This document shows positions 34,328-42,399 of a DNA stretch of 64,000 bases, one piece after another (within the stretch, counting starts at the first letter, position 1; every line of letters begins with the position of its first letter). Position numbers and translations under genes: made by a program. The notes under the pieces are model-generated. The model saw only the letters and a list, made by a program, of their open reading frames with translations. It was not told where the DNA came from and did no database searches. Source of the stretch: Nitrospirales bacterium (GTDB taxonomy: Bacteria; Nitrospirota; Nitrospiria; Nitrospirales; UBA8639); contig JAJDBP010000006.1 of NCBI GenBank assembly GCA_029261295.1, forward strand, positions 1 to 64,000, in the 5' to 3' direction.

Positions 34328-35190
34328 CACGGTATGACAATCAATCTCTCATAGGGGCGCTTGGGGTGCTACTGGTGCTCCCGCTCTCTTTTCTGTTCGT
34401 CGATGGTGTCGAAGGGCAAAACACGAGCACCAGGTATGATCCGGCTACTAGGAATGATCCTGCTATCCAATTTCAGTCTGCTCCAGGCCGTGCCGAGAAC
34501 AGGCCGTCGAAGATTCGAAAGGGTACGACCAGAAGGGTTCAGGCCAAAGAGCCAAACAAGAGCCCCAGATATGATCCCATTCTCCGGCATGACCCCGCTA
34601 TCCAATTTCAGTCTGCTCCAGGCCGTGCCAAGAACAAGACGTCGAAGATTCGGAAGGGTACGACCAGAAGACGAAGTACGATCATTGGTGGAGGGGTACC
34701 TCCCCGGGGTGACCAGTCGTCCTCTAGTCCTGTCGCGACGTTGATCTTTACGAATACCCTCATGGAAGGGAGTGTTTCAGGAAACCTAGTGTCGCATTCT
34801 GCTCGGCGCAATTATTACGGGGACGAGGAGTTTTCCCTTGCTGAGACTCGAGATTTGTCGATCGTGACCTGCTGGAAGAAATTGCAAGGGGATCATCTAC
34901 AAACCATGCATATCTATGGTCCGGATGGCCATTTGTTTCAGAAACGAGTGGTGCCTTTTTCAACGGAGTCCCAAAGGAGGACTCGACGTCGGAAGATGCG
35001 AGGTATTGAGAATGCCGTGGATGTTCGACATGCGCGCCCAAGGAAGGGTCGGCAGGAAGTGACGGTTAACTTCCCCATTACGGGGACTTGGGTGAGTCAG
35101 CATCAAATGGTTGGCACCTGGCGTGTAGAGGTGTACCACAATGAAGCCAAAACCCCGAGTGCCACTGGCAGTTTTACATTGACGGAGTAA
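34315..35190 (+). CDS. Small secreted partner protein, copy 1
   Basis: A 291-residue protein not assigned to a known family. An N-terminal signal (IGALGVLLVLPLSFLFVDGV) is followed by a basic, low-complexity region with two copies of a 104-base direct repeat (RYDP, DPAIQFQSAPGRA, SKIRKGTTRR). The C-terminal beta-rich domain contains ATLIFTNTLMEGSVSGNL and GTWVSQHQMVGTWRVEVYHN. It starts inside the end of the propeller gene, so translation is probably coupled. The C-terminal domain is conserved with the copy at 39318, while the basic repeat region is not. It may bind or anchor the propeller protein. The function is unknown. Confidence 0.7.
   Translation: MYSITRYDNQSLIGALGVLLVLPLSFLFVDGVEGQNTSTRYDPATRNDPAIQFQSAPGRAENRPSKIRKGTTRRVQAKEPNKSPRYDPILRHDPAIQFQSAPGRAKNKTSKIRKGTTRRRSTIIGGGVPPRGDQSSSSPVATLIFTNTLMEGSVSGNLVSHSARRNYYGDEEFSLAETRDLSIVTCWKKLQGDHLQTMHIYGPDGHLFQKRVVPFSTESQRRTRRRKMRGIENAVDVRHARPRKGRQEVTVNFPITGTWVSQHQMVGTWRVEVYHNEAKTPSATGSFTLTE
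34432..34535 (+). repeat. 104-base direct repeat, copy 1
   Basis: First copy of an in-frame direct repeat within the small partner gene. The second copy begins 135 bases downstream. A 33-base core (34462-34494) is identical in both. It duplicates the DPAIQFQSAPGRA and SKIRKGTTRR peptide segments. Confidence 0.85.
34567..34670 (+). repeat. 104-base direct repeat, copy 2
   Basis: Second copy of the repeat at 34432-34535, at a period of 135 bases (a multiple of three), so the reading frame is kept. The paralogous gene at 39318 lacks this duplication and has only short DPA-type repeats in the same place. Confidence 0.85.
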
Positions 35191-35535
35191 CCGCCTTTTT
35201 CGCACAGAAGGTCTTGGTCCACGATAATTCCTTAGCGTTGCTGAGATTTTCAGCAACTGTTTTGTCCTCTCTCCCTAGTTTTTCCCACCCTGGTTTTAAG
35301 TTCCCTTTGTGGAACTACTGCCTATCTCGTCAAAAATTTGACTAGTTGAAAGCCTCTCTCACCATTCCAATATTTATTTTCCCTTTAATTTCCAGAACAT
35401 TCAGTTTGCGCTCCCACTGGCCTGACAATTGCCTAAATTTAAAAACGGGCAGATAGGAGAATTTTATCCTGAGAAAGCAATGGTAAGAAATTTTCGACAA
35501 ATAACAAAAAATTATTTTCCCCTCGAAGAGAAAAA
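35191..35535. other. Intergenic region between duplicated units
   Basis: No gene is seen. The region contains AGTTCC-ctttgt-GGAACT at 35299-35316 and GTCAAA-AA-TTTGAC at 35329-35342, two short dyads. A sigma-54-like TGGCCTGACAATTGC at 35418 is listed separately. It is not obviously similar to the leader of the first unit, so the two units may be controlled differently. Confidence 0.5.
35418..35432 (+). promoter_or_regulatory. Sigma-54-like promoter candidate
   Basis: TGGCCTGACAATTGC has the GG and GC dinucleotides at the -24/-12 spacing of sigma-54 promoters and matches TGGC-N7-TTGC. The fifth and sixth bases differ from the usual TGGCACG. It lies 104 bases before ATG 35536. No enhancer-binding regulator gene lies in this window, so the call rests on the match alone. 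Confidence 0.35.
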
Positions 35536-38500
35536 ATGAGAATGTCTTTTACGGAAAATTCTTGGAATTGGGTAAATCAATCTGAGATCTCCCTGATATG
35601 CCTGAAGTCAGATTTATTCACAAGAGGGCAAATGCTTCTTTTTGTCATGGTTTTTCTCTGGATATGTTTAGGCGGAATTTCGGTTAAGAATCTCGCTGGG
35701 CTTTCTTGGGGAGTGTCTGAGGTTCGTGCGGAAGATATTACCTTTGACGCCGTTAGCACGCAGACCGCTGAGGTATATGAAGATTTCACACTCAGTTGGC
35801 AACATACGATTGGGTGCGAACGCAGTCGTATGCTGGTAGTTGGTGTGGCAGTTGAGGATGGCAATCTCGCCGACGTGACGGTCGACACCGTGACCTATAA
35901 CGGGGTAGCGCTGACGAAGGCCACTTCAGCGGTCACTGTCACCACTTGGGAGATGAATGTCGAAATCTGGTACATGCTCGAGGCCGATTTGCCGGATGCT
36001 GGAACCTATACGGTGGAAGTGACCACTGATGGTCAAACTTACAACAAAACTGGTGGGGCTATTTCTCTTTACAATGTTCTGCAAACCGCACCGGAAGCAA
36101 CGAATACACAGATTTCTAATGTGGGGCAGACAACGTTTAATACCAGCATTACTACTGTGACAGATGGTGCGTGGGTAATCGATGTAATTGGAAGTGGGGC
36201 TCCCAGTACCACATTTACGACAAACCAAACCGGGCAGGTGGAGCAGTACGATTCAGGAACTGAACCCGATAACAGTACCGGAGCAGGGAGTACCAAACAT
36301 GTGGCAACGGCGGGTTCGACAACCATGGGGTGGAACATCACGGGTTCCAATCGACTGGCGCATGCGCTGGCAGCGTTTGCACCGGATCCTAGTCCGGCGG
36401 ATACCGACACGTGCCCTGCGACCTCCACGATCACATTTCGCAATAATTCAAGCCTGACAAACACCGCTGATAATAACGTTGATGTTTCCATGCCGACGGG
36501 TACTGTCGAAGGGGACTTGCTGATCGCCACGATGGCATATGCGGATGGAGCTGACACCTTGAGCGCGCCCATTGATTGGACCCTGATCGAGCCGGCCGCT
36601 CCGGGTGCTGAATCGATGCGAACCCGGTCTTGGTACAAGGTGGCGCAAGCTATAGAAACTGGTCCCTATACCTTTACTTCTTCGGGTGGTGCTGATGAAG
36701 TCATCGTGCAGATTTCCTCATACTATGACACGCAAGGGGTGAATGTGAGTGGATGGACTCTGGAGGATTCGTCCTACGTCTATCAAGGGACCACCCACAC
36801 GAATATCACGACTGGGAGTGTCACGGGTGTGGCAAGCAATGTGCTCCTCTATTCCGCCTTTGCCAATGATGATGATGAGGCGGTCCAGTCCGCTCCGGGG
36901 GGCATGACGACATTGGATGAACAGGAATTGGTTGGGACCAATCTGGCGTTGGCCTCCTACTACGAGTTCCGTGGGGCTGGTGCTACGACCAAAACTATTG
37001 GTTGGGCAGGAGGGCAGGAACAGCTCTCGGCCATTGCCGCGGCCTTTAGTTGGTCGTCGTCCACTACCGGTGAAGGGGGGAGTTCAACACCTGGGACCAC
37101 ACTGATATGGCCTCATACGATCGGGAGCGGCGACAATCGCCTATTGGTGGTCGGGGTAGAGAACGAGGATGGAACGGCTGCTGATGCGGTCACGAGTGGT
37201 GTCACCTACAATGGGGTAGCCATGACGCAGGCTGTCTCAGTTGCGGCGACCAACGCGACTTCCAATCATGTCTCGCTCTGGTATTTGCTGGAAGCCTCGT
37301 TACCTGTGGCGGGGACGTACAACGTAGTTGTGACGACTACCGGGATTACCGACAACCGCATTGGAGGGTCCGTCGATTTTGCAGATATGAAACAAGCAGC
37401 TGCGGAGGCAACCAATACGCAAGCCTCCACGTCACCAACATCCCCGTTTAATACAAACATTACGACTATAACGGATGGGGCCATTGTCGTGGATGCTATT
37501 GGTAGTGGGACAGTTAGTGCCGGGTTTTCAACGAATCAGACTGGGCAGATTGAGCGGTACAATTCAGGTAGCACCGGAGGAGGGAGTACGGGTGCAGGGA
37601 GTTCCAAAACCGTGGCCACAGCGGGTGTGACGACGATGGGCTGGGATGTGGTTAGTGCCTCTCGTTTGGCGCATGTTGTAGCGGCATTCGCTCCAGCAGA
37701 CACGCCCACACCGGCAACGGACCTGACTGTGACGTCATTTAATTCCGCCAGCGATGTACAGTGGGATGATCCAGCTGGTGATCTGACGGATGTGCTTATT
37801 CTTGCCAAAACAGCCGATTGCGCTTTCACACTCAATCCTCTGGGGACCGAGGCGATTAATACGACGGTGGGTAATGGTGTAGTGCTCTTTAATAATGATC
37901 CCACGTCCAATCTTGGCTCGACTGCAGTGACGGTAGGCGGAGCAACCACGGTGAGTTACACGGCTTCCACTGGTCGCCTCACGCATAGTGGGCTCTCGAA
38001 TAGCATGGCGTATTGTTACAAGGTGTTTATTCGGAATGGGGGTATTTTTGATGATAAGAGTGGAACAGGGCGACCGGAGGTAAATGCGATAGCGACCAAT
38101 GGTGTGAGTCCGAATCCGCTCTGGAGTCTCAATCTTGAGTCTATTAATGGTGCGACATTGGTCCCACCGGGGCTTGATCCTGGAGCTCAAGTCTATACCT
38201 CGTTTGGCAGTGGCACGTTGGTGGGGGTGGGGGCAGCCGATGGCATTTTGGATTGGCGCACGATGCCGGCGTCCGGGAGTATTCAAGACCAGTCGCCGGT
38301 GCTCCCGATTTCTGGGGGCGGTAATTGTGGCGCGGTAGGGGCGACGAATTGTTTGATTGCGACCTCCCAAGATGGATTTGTCTACGCGCAGAATGCGGCA
38401 ACGGGGGTGGCGACCTGGAACTATCGTCATGCCGTGGGGGACATGCTGCAGGGCGCCGTGGGGGCGCAGCTCAAAGATTATACCAACGCTGGATTTACGC

Positions 38501-39330
38501 CTTCGACGGACTTACTTTTTGTCACAACGCGGAATGTCAGTGCGACGGCAAATAAAGTATATGCCTTAAATCCCACCTCAGCTCCAGCGTCGCCGACGTG
38601 GATTTTTACCGGGGGTGGAGCGACCGCGATGGACATGGTGAGTGCCGCGCCAGTGGTAGATTACGACAACAATCGGATTTATGTGACCAGTAGCTCTAAT
38701 GGGAATACCCAGCGGAGCCTGTGGGTGTTTAATAGTAGTAATGGCACGTTGTTGAGTACGGGGACGACGTACGGTGGGACGACTGTGGGCGATATTACCG
38801 TTTCCCCGGCCTTGAGTGATGATGCGGGGACCGTGTATGTCGGTACGGCGGGTGGGAGTTTACGGGCCTATAATACGAGTGATGGGTCGCTGAAGTGGAC
38901 GCTGGCCACTTCGAGTGCGGTGGTCTCGGCACTATGGTTGAATTCAAGTACCGATGACGTGTTCTTCAGTACGGCCAATGGCACCGTGTGGCGTGTGAGC
39001 GATGATGGCGGCTCGGCCTCGGATGTGTGGGGGGGGAGCAAACCGGTTTTCACTTCCGCGACGTTACCGGCTGTTATCGTCGACAAGGTCTATGTGGGTG
39101 GCTGCACGGGCGGAACTTGTGCCAGTAGCAGTGAAGGCCGGGTGTATCAGGTCAATGTCGCAACGGGAGCGAGAGAAGCCTGCCGGATTCTGGGCACGAA
39201 TGTGACCCCGGGCGATCCCACGTTTGATATTACTGATGCTCAGCTTTTGGTGGGGGCAAATAATGGGAAAATTTATTCATTTTCGGCTCCGGCCGGAATT
39301 TTAGGGAGTGATCCAGCATGTATTCCGTAA
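35536..39330 (+). CDS. Large secreted modular beta-propeller protein, copy 2
   Basis: A 1264-residue paralogue of the product at 30521 with the same order of modules. A polar N-terminus and hydrophobic signal (FVMVFLWICLGGISV) come first. Then come a WQHTIGCERSRMLVVGVAVE module, an EGDLLIATMAYADGADT module, a third module with WPHTIGSGDNRLLVVGVENE, and the PQQ-like propeller (GTVYVGTAGGSLRAYNTSDG). The C-terminal residues GILGSDPACIP are identical to copy 1, including the near-terminal Cys. Divergence is higher in the N-terminal modules than in the propeller. It overlaps its partner gene by 13 bases, exactly as in copy 1. Surface or matrix role inferred. Confidence 0.78.
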   Translation: MRMSFTENSWNWVNQSEISLICLKSDLFTRGQMLLFVMVFLWICLGGISVKNLAGLSWGVSEVRAEDITFDAVSTQTAEVYEDFTLSWQHTIGCERSRMLVVGVAVEDGNLADVTVDTVTYNGVALTKATSAVTVTTWEMNVEIWYMLEADLPDAGTYTVEVTTDGQTYNKTGGAISLYNVLQTAPEATNTQISNVGQTTFNTSITTVTDGAWVIDVIGSGAPSTTFTTNQTGQVEQYDSGTEPDNSTGAGSTKHVATAGSTTMGWNITGSNRLAHALAAFAPDPSPADTDTCPATSTITFRNNSSLTNTADNNVDVSMPTGTVEGDLLIATMAYADGADTLSAPIDWTLIEPAAPGAESMRTRSWYKVAQAIETGPYTFTSSGGADEVIVQISSYYDTQGVNVSGWTLEDSSYVYQGTTHTNITTGSVTGVASNVLLYSAFANDDDEAVQSAPGGMTTLDEQELVGTNLALASYYEFRGAGATTKTIGWAGGQEQLSAIAAAFSWSSSTTGEGGSSTPGTTLIWPHTIGSGDNRLLVVGVENEDGTAADAVTSGVTYNGVAMTQAVSVAATNATSNHVSLWYLLEASLPVAGTYNVVVTTTGITDNRIGGSVDFADMKQAAAEATNTQASTSPTSPFNTNITTITDGAIVVDAIGSGTVSAGFSTNQTGQIERYNSGSTGGGSTGAGSSKTVATAGVTTMGWDVVSASRLAHVVAAFAPADTPTPATDLTVTSFNSASDVQWDDPAGDLTDVLILAKTADCAFTLNPLGTEAINTTVGNGVVLFNNDPTSNLGSTAVTVGGATTVSYTASTGRLTHSGLSNSMAYCYKVFIRNGGIFDDKSGTGRPEVNAIATNGVSPNPLWSLNLESINGATLVPPGLDPGAQVYTSFGSGTLVGVGAADGILDWRTMPASGSIQDQSPVLPISGGGNCGAVGATNCLIATSQDGFVYAQNAATGVATWNYRHAVGDMLQGAVGAQLKDYTNAGFTPSTDLLFVTTRNVSATANKVYALNPTSAPASPTWIFTGGGATAMDMVSAAPVVDYDNNRIYVTSSSNGNTQRSLWVFNSSNGTLLSTGTTYGGTTVGDITVSPALSDDAGTVYVGTAGGSLRAYNTSDGSLKWTLATSSAVVSALWLNSSTDDVFFSTANGTVWRVSDDGGSASDVWGGSKPVFTSATLPAVIVDKVYVGGCTGGTCASSSEGRVYQVNVATGAREACRILGTNVTPGDPTFDITDAQLLVGANNGKIYSFSAPAGILGSDPACIP

Positions 39331-40049
39331 CACGGCTTAACAACCAATCTCTCAGGGGGGCGCTTGGGGTGCTGATGGTGCTCTCACTTTCATTTTTGTT
39401 AACCCATGAGGTTGAAGGGCGAAACAAGAGTTTCAGTTTTGATCCTGCAATCAGAAATGACCCCGCTACCAGCTATGATCCAGCCACAGGAGTGAATCGA
39501 GAGAGAAAGTATAAGACTAAAGGACGAAACTCAGTCCGTGGTGACGCTCTAGCACCGCATCGATCAAAGAAAATTTCTCGTCCCATTGCGACGTTGATAT
39601 TCATGAACACTCTCAGCGAAGGGATTGTGACAGGTGATATAGAGCAGCATCCTGGTCAGCAGAATTATTTTGGCGACGAAGAATTTTCAATGGGTGAGAC
39701 TCGAGACATGTATATCATTACTTGCTGGAAAGAACTGAAACTACGAGGGGATCATTTGCAAACGGTGCATCTCTATAGTCCTGACGGCCATCTGTTTCAG
39801 CGACAGGTGGTACCCTTTACTACGGCAACTCAGGTGGATTCGAGGCGTCGAAAGATGCGCCGAATCGGGAATGCTGTGGATGTTCGTCAGGCCCGGATGA
39901 GGAAGGGCCAACAGGAGGTGACGGTGCATTTTCCAATTGCGGGTACATGGGTGAGTCAGCATCAAATGTTGGGCACTTGGCGTGTGGAGGTATATTACAA
40001 TAAAGCCAAAACGCCGAGTGGCCGTGGTAGCTTTACCATGACGGAGTAA
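39318..40049 (+). CDS. Small secreted partner protein, copy 2
   Basis: A 243-residue paralogue of the product at 34315. The signal region (LGVLMVLSLSFLLTHEVEG) and the C-terminal domain (ATLIFMNTLSEGIVTGDI; GTWVSQHQMLGTWRVEVYYN) are well conserved. The middle region is shorter and carries DPA repeats (FDPAIRNDPATSYDPATG) instead of the duplicated basic segment. It starts within the end of the propeller gene. No family recognised. The conserved C-terminal domain, rather than the linker, is likely the functional part. Confidence 0.7.
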   Translation: MYSVTRLNNQSLRGALGVLMVLSLSFLLTHEVEGRNKSFSFDPAIRNDPATSYDPATGVNRERKYKTKGRNSVRGDALAPHRSKKISRPIATLIFMNTLSEGIVTGDIEQHPGQQNYFGDEEFSMGETRDMYIITCWKELKLRGDHLQTVHLYSPDGHLFQRQVVPFTTATQVDSRRRKMRRIGNAVDVRQARMRKGQQEVTVHFPIAGTWVSQHQMLGTWRVEVYYNKAKTPSGRGSFTMTE

Positions 40050-40140
40050 GGTTGTGTTTTTCTTTGTCGCTCGAGTATTCCAAGCAAGAAGATTATGAAT
40101 GGTGGAAATGATTGTGCCTTAAGCATTCAAGGAGATCATC

Positions 40141-40305
40141 ATGGTCAAGAATTCAGATGAGATGCAGAAAACGAAAAAATCCCTTTTGCCGTATGTCAGG
40201 CCACAAATCCTGTGGGAGGAACCCTTTGAGCCGGTGACTTCCGCTATTAGTTGTGGAAAACGGCCTGGTCAGGGTGCTGCCTGTATGGGCGCTCCAATGT
40301 TTTAA
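40141..40305 (+). CDS. 54-residue Cys peptide, candidate RiPP precursor
   Basis: A short gene with AAGGAG six bases before ATG 40141. The N-terminus is polar and Lys-rich (MVKNSDEMQKTKKSLLPY). Then comes VRPQILWEEPFEPVTSAI, and the C-terminus is SCGKRPGQGAACMGAPMF, with two Cys and many Gly/Ala. It ends nine bases before an HprK-like kinase gene, and a radical SAM/SPASM gene follows that. A leader-like N-terminus, a Gly/Cys core and an adjacent SPASM enzyme are the usual marks of a RiPP precursor. The modification and the mature product are unknown. No similar peptide could be searched. Confidence 0.72.
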   Translation: MVKNSDEMQKTKKSLLPYVRPQILWEEPFEPVTSAISCGKRPGQGAACMGAPMF

Positions 40306-40314
40306 CAACAAAAA

Positions 40315-41136
40315 ATGAACAAGATTACGGTTATTGAAATGGGCGGGCTCGCCTGTGCCATTACCACGAATGATGTGGAATTGTGGCACGTCATGGAGCA
40401 ACGCTATCAGGGATTCTCCTCCACAAAAGCTCCCAAATTTCATATCGAAGTCGAATGCGTCGATTCTTCTTTATCTGGTGATTCGCCGCTCGAAATTTTG
40501 AGCGGTCCTGTAACGAGTCACCTGAATGGACAATGCTTGCAGATCATGGGCGAGGGGTTTAGTGCCGGCTTTAATTTTGCGTCCGGAAGAGGACATATTT
40601 GCCAGCCATTGAACCTCACGCCGCTCGATCTGTTTTTGAAGGCCATCTATGGTTATTGGCTTTTTCAAGAAGAAGCATTTTTTGTTCATGCTTGTGCTAT
40701 CGAACGAGATGGAAAGGCCGCAGTCTTTTTTGGCCCCTCGGGGAGTGGGAAATCTACAATTGCGCGAATGGCAGAGGATACGGTTTTAGCTGATGAATTA
40801 GTGATCGTCAGGAAAGATCAACTCATGAATAGCGATGGGAGTCCAACCTTTTCCGTTCATGGTACCCCTTTTTGGGGTGGAGTAAATTCTCGAGTGCCCT
40901 TGTCGAAATTGTTTGCGCTCCACTTTAGTCGTGAGGAGGCTACATTGAATGCCATGCCCCCTGTGTCGGCGCTTCGGAAGCTGCTGTCATGCATTGGGTA
41001 TTTTTCGCCATCGCCTCAACAACAAACGCATCTGTTTGACCTGGCCGTTTCCCTTGTGCAGGGGTTGTCATGTCATGAGTTAACTTTTTCACCTCAGCCG
41101 CAGTTTTGGAGTTGGCTTGATGCACACAGCTATTGA
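40315..41136 (+). CDS. HprK-related kinase-like protein, copy 2
   Basis: A 273-residue protein. FFVHACAIERDGKAAVFFGP, with SGSGKST at residues 142-148, is an HprK-type P-loop preceded by the family's conserved His. VLADELVIVRKD is the following acidic motif. It is shorter than the copy at 22903 and only distantly similar to it. It lies between the 54-residue peptide and the radical SAM gene, and overlaps the latter by 17 bases. The gene order predicts that the peptide, or a part of it, is its substrate. No HPr protein is encoded here. Confidence 0.78.
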   Translation: MNKITVIEMGGLACAITTNDVELWHVMEQRYQGFSSTKAPKFHIEVECVDSSLSGDSPLEILSGPVTSHLNGQCLQIMGEGFSAGFNFASGRGHICQPLNLTPLDLFLKAIYGYWLFQEEAFFVHACAIERDGKAAVFFGPSGSGKSTIARMAEDTVLADELVIVRKDQLMNSDGSPTFSVHGTPFWGGVNSRVPLSKLFALHFSREEATLNAMPPVSALRKLLSCIGYFSPSPQQQTHLFDLAVSLVQGLSCHELTFSPQPQFWSWLDAHSY

Positions 41137-42334
41137 ACCGTTTAACAATGATAAGCCATCCAAGGCTTCGCATTACGACCGGTATATACAAGAGGCAGAA
41201 CGTCATTTTGTTCCTTTGAACGTGATGCTTGAACTGACACATCGGTGTCACCTCAATTGTGTCCATTGTTATTTAGAGGATAATCACGAATGGAGAGCCA
41301 AGGCTCAGGAATTAACTGCCGAGGAATTCTGTCAGGTCATTGATCAATTGGTTGATGCCGGGTGTCTTTTTCTGACCTTAAGCGGTGGAGAAATTTTTCT
41401 GCGTGACGATACGTTGGTGATAGCTCGTTATGCTCGAAGCAAAGGATTGGCCTTGCGACTCTATACTAGTGGAACCTTGATGACACCAACCCTCGTTGAG
41501 GAGATTACTCAGCTGCATCCTCTTTCTGTTGAGTTTTCGATTTATTCCGCCGATAACCCTGATCTTCACGATTCGATCATTCAGATTCCTGGTTCACATC
41601 AAAAGACCCTTGAGGCAATCCGTATTTTGTCTCGTACAGACATTCCAGTCGTCATCAAAACTCCGCTCATGCGTGAGGTCTTCAGTGAATACCCAAAAAT
41701 CTTGGAATTGGCAAAGGAGCTTGGGGTGTTTTATAAATTAGACCCAACGGTTAGCCCCAAAAACGATGGGGATCTCTCTCCTTGCCATCTTCGTTTGACG
41801 CAAGACCAACTCCTTGCCATGTATGCTGACCCGAACCTTCCATCGGCACCGGAGATTCAGGCACTTTCTGAAGGAAAGATCCCTCATAAGTCAGAAGATG
41901 AGGTGTGCGATCTTGGAAAAACAGCATGTGCCATCTCTCCTTTGGGTGATGTGTATCCGACTCTGGGCTTTCCTTGGTCTGCTGGCAATGTACGGGAAAC
42001 GTTATTTCGGGAGATTTGGGAGAATTCCCCGTTGTTCAAACGCTTAAGAGAAGTTCAAGTCAAGGATCTATCCGACTGTTCGGGTTGTGAAAAGTTTTCC
42101 TATTGCGATCGCTGCTGCATGTGGGCCCTGATGGATGAAGGAGATTTTTTCGGAGGGTCGTTATGGGCGTGTGAAATAGCCTCGGCCAAAGAGAAGGCGG
42201 CAGGACTTCCTTCCGACCCAACTCCTTTTCAGCTAAAGAGTCGGGATGACAACAGTATTCAGCGCACTCAGTTTACGACAAAGGATCACCTTGTGATGCC
42301 TCAAAAATTACCTGTGAAACGTGTAGCTAGCTAA
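41120..42334 (+). CDS. Radical SAM/SPASM peptide-modifying enzyme
   Basis: A 404-residue enzyme. The radical SAM cluster motif is HRCHLNCVHCY, with Cys43, Cys47 and Cys50 (CxxxCxxC). The barrel includes LTLSGGEIFLRDD and VEFSIYSADNPDLHD. The C-terminal SPASM-like region has CAISPLGDVYPTLGF and the cluster CSGCEKFSYCDRCCMWA, then ACEIA; the Cys often found in 'VYPC' is Thr here. SPASM enzymes typically install thioether, carbon-carbon or epimer changes in ribosomal peptides. ATG 41120 is preferred over the adjacent TTG 41117. It overlaps the kinase gene. Confidence 0.88.
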   Translation: MHTAIEPFNNDKPSKASHYDRYIQEAERHFVPLNVMLELTHRCHLNCVHCYLEDNHEWRAKAQELTAEEFCQVIDQLVDAGCLFLTLSGGEIFLRDDTLVIARYARSKGLALRLYTSGTLMTPTLVEEITQLHPLSVEFSIYSADNPDLHDSIIQIPGSHQKTLEAIRILSRTDIPVVIKTPLMREVFSEYPKILELAKELGVFYKLDPTVSPKNDGDLSPCHLRLTQDQLLAMYADPNLPSAPEIQALSEGKIPHKSEDEVCDLGKTACAISPLGDVYPTLGFPWSAGNVRETLFREIWENSPLFKRLREVQVKDLSDCSGCEKFSYCDRCCMWALMDEGDFFGGSLWACEIASAKEKAAGLPSDPTPFQLKSRDDNSIQRTQFTTKDHLVMPQKLPVKRVAS

Positions 42335-42399
42335 TCTAATCCTACCTGTGCAATTTTTTTTGCTTGCCTGGCTTCGTATCGTTTTCTTTTCTTGATTTC

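Larger units (their letters stand above)
30521..35190 (+). repeat. Tandem duplicated two-gene unit, copy 1
   Basis: The unit consists of a large secreted propeller protein gene and its small secreted partner. It recurs at 35536-40049 in the same orientation, with a start-to-start distance of about 5.0 kb. Protein similarity covers the whole length and is highest in the propeller. At the gene junction 38 bases are identical between copies. Confidence 0.85.
35536..40049 (+). repeat. Tandem duplicated two-gene unit, copy 2
   Basis: Second copy of the unit at 30521-35190. It keeps the same gene order and the same 13-base overlap. The 38-base stretch at 39289-39326 is identical to 34286-34323, covering the end of the propeller gene and the start of the partner gene. 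The copies have diverged elsewhere, so the duplication is not recent. Confidence 0.85.

Noticed and set aside
36069-36638. 189-codon minus-strand frame inside the second propeller gene
   Set aside because: The same kind of antisense frame recurs in the first copy because of the duplication, which reflects the codon bias of the real gene.
37735-38430. Long 231-codon minus-strand frame inside the second propeller gene
   Set aside because: It is antisense to a well-supported secreted protein, has no ribosome-binding site, and its composition is a mirror of the repeated coding sequence.
30521-40049. PEP-CTERM/exosortase substrates
   Set aside because: The large proteins lack the Pro-Glu-Pro motif, C-terminal helix and basic end, and no exosortase gene is found in the window.
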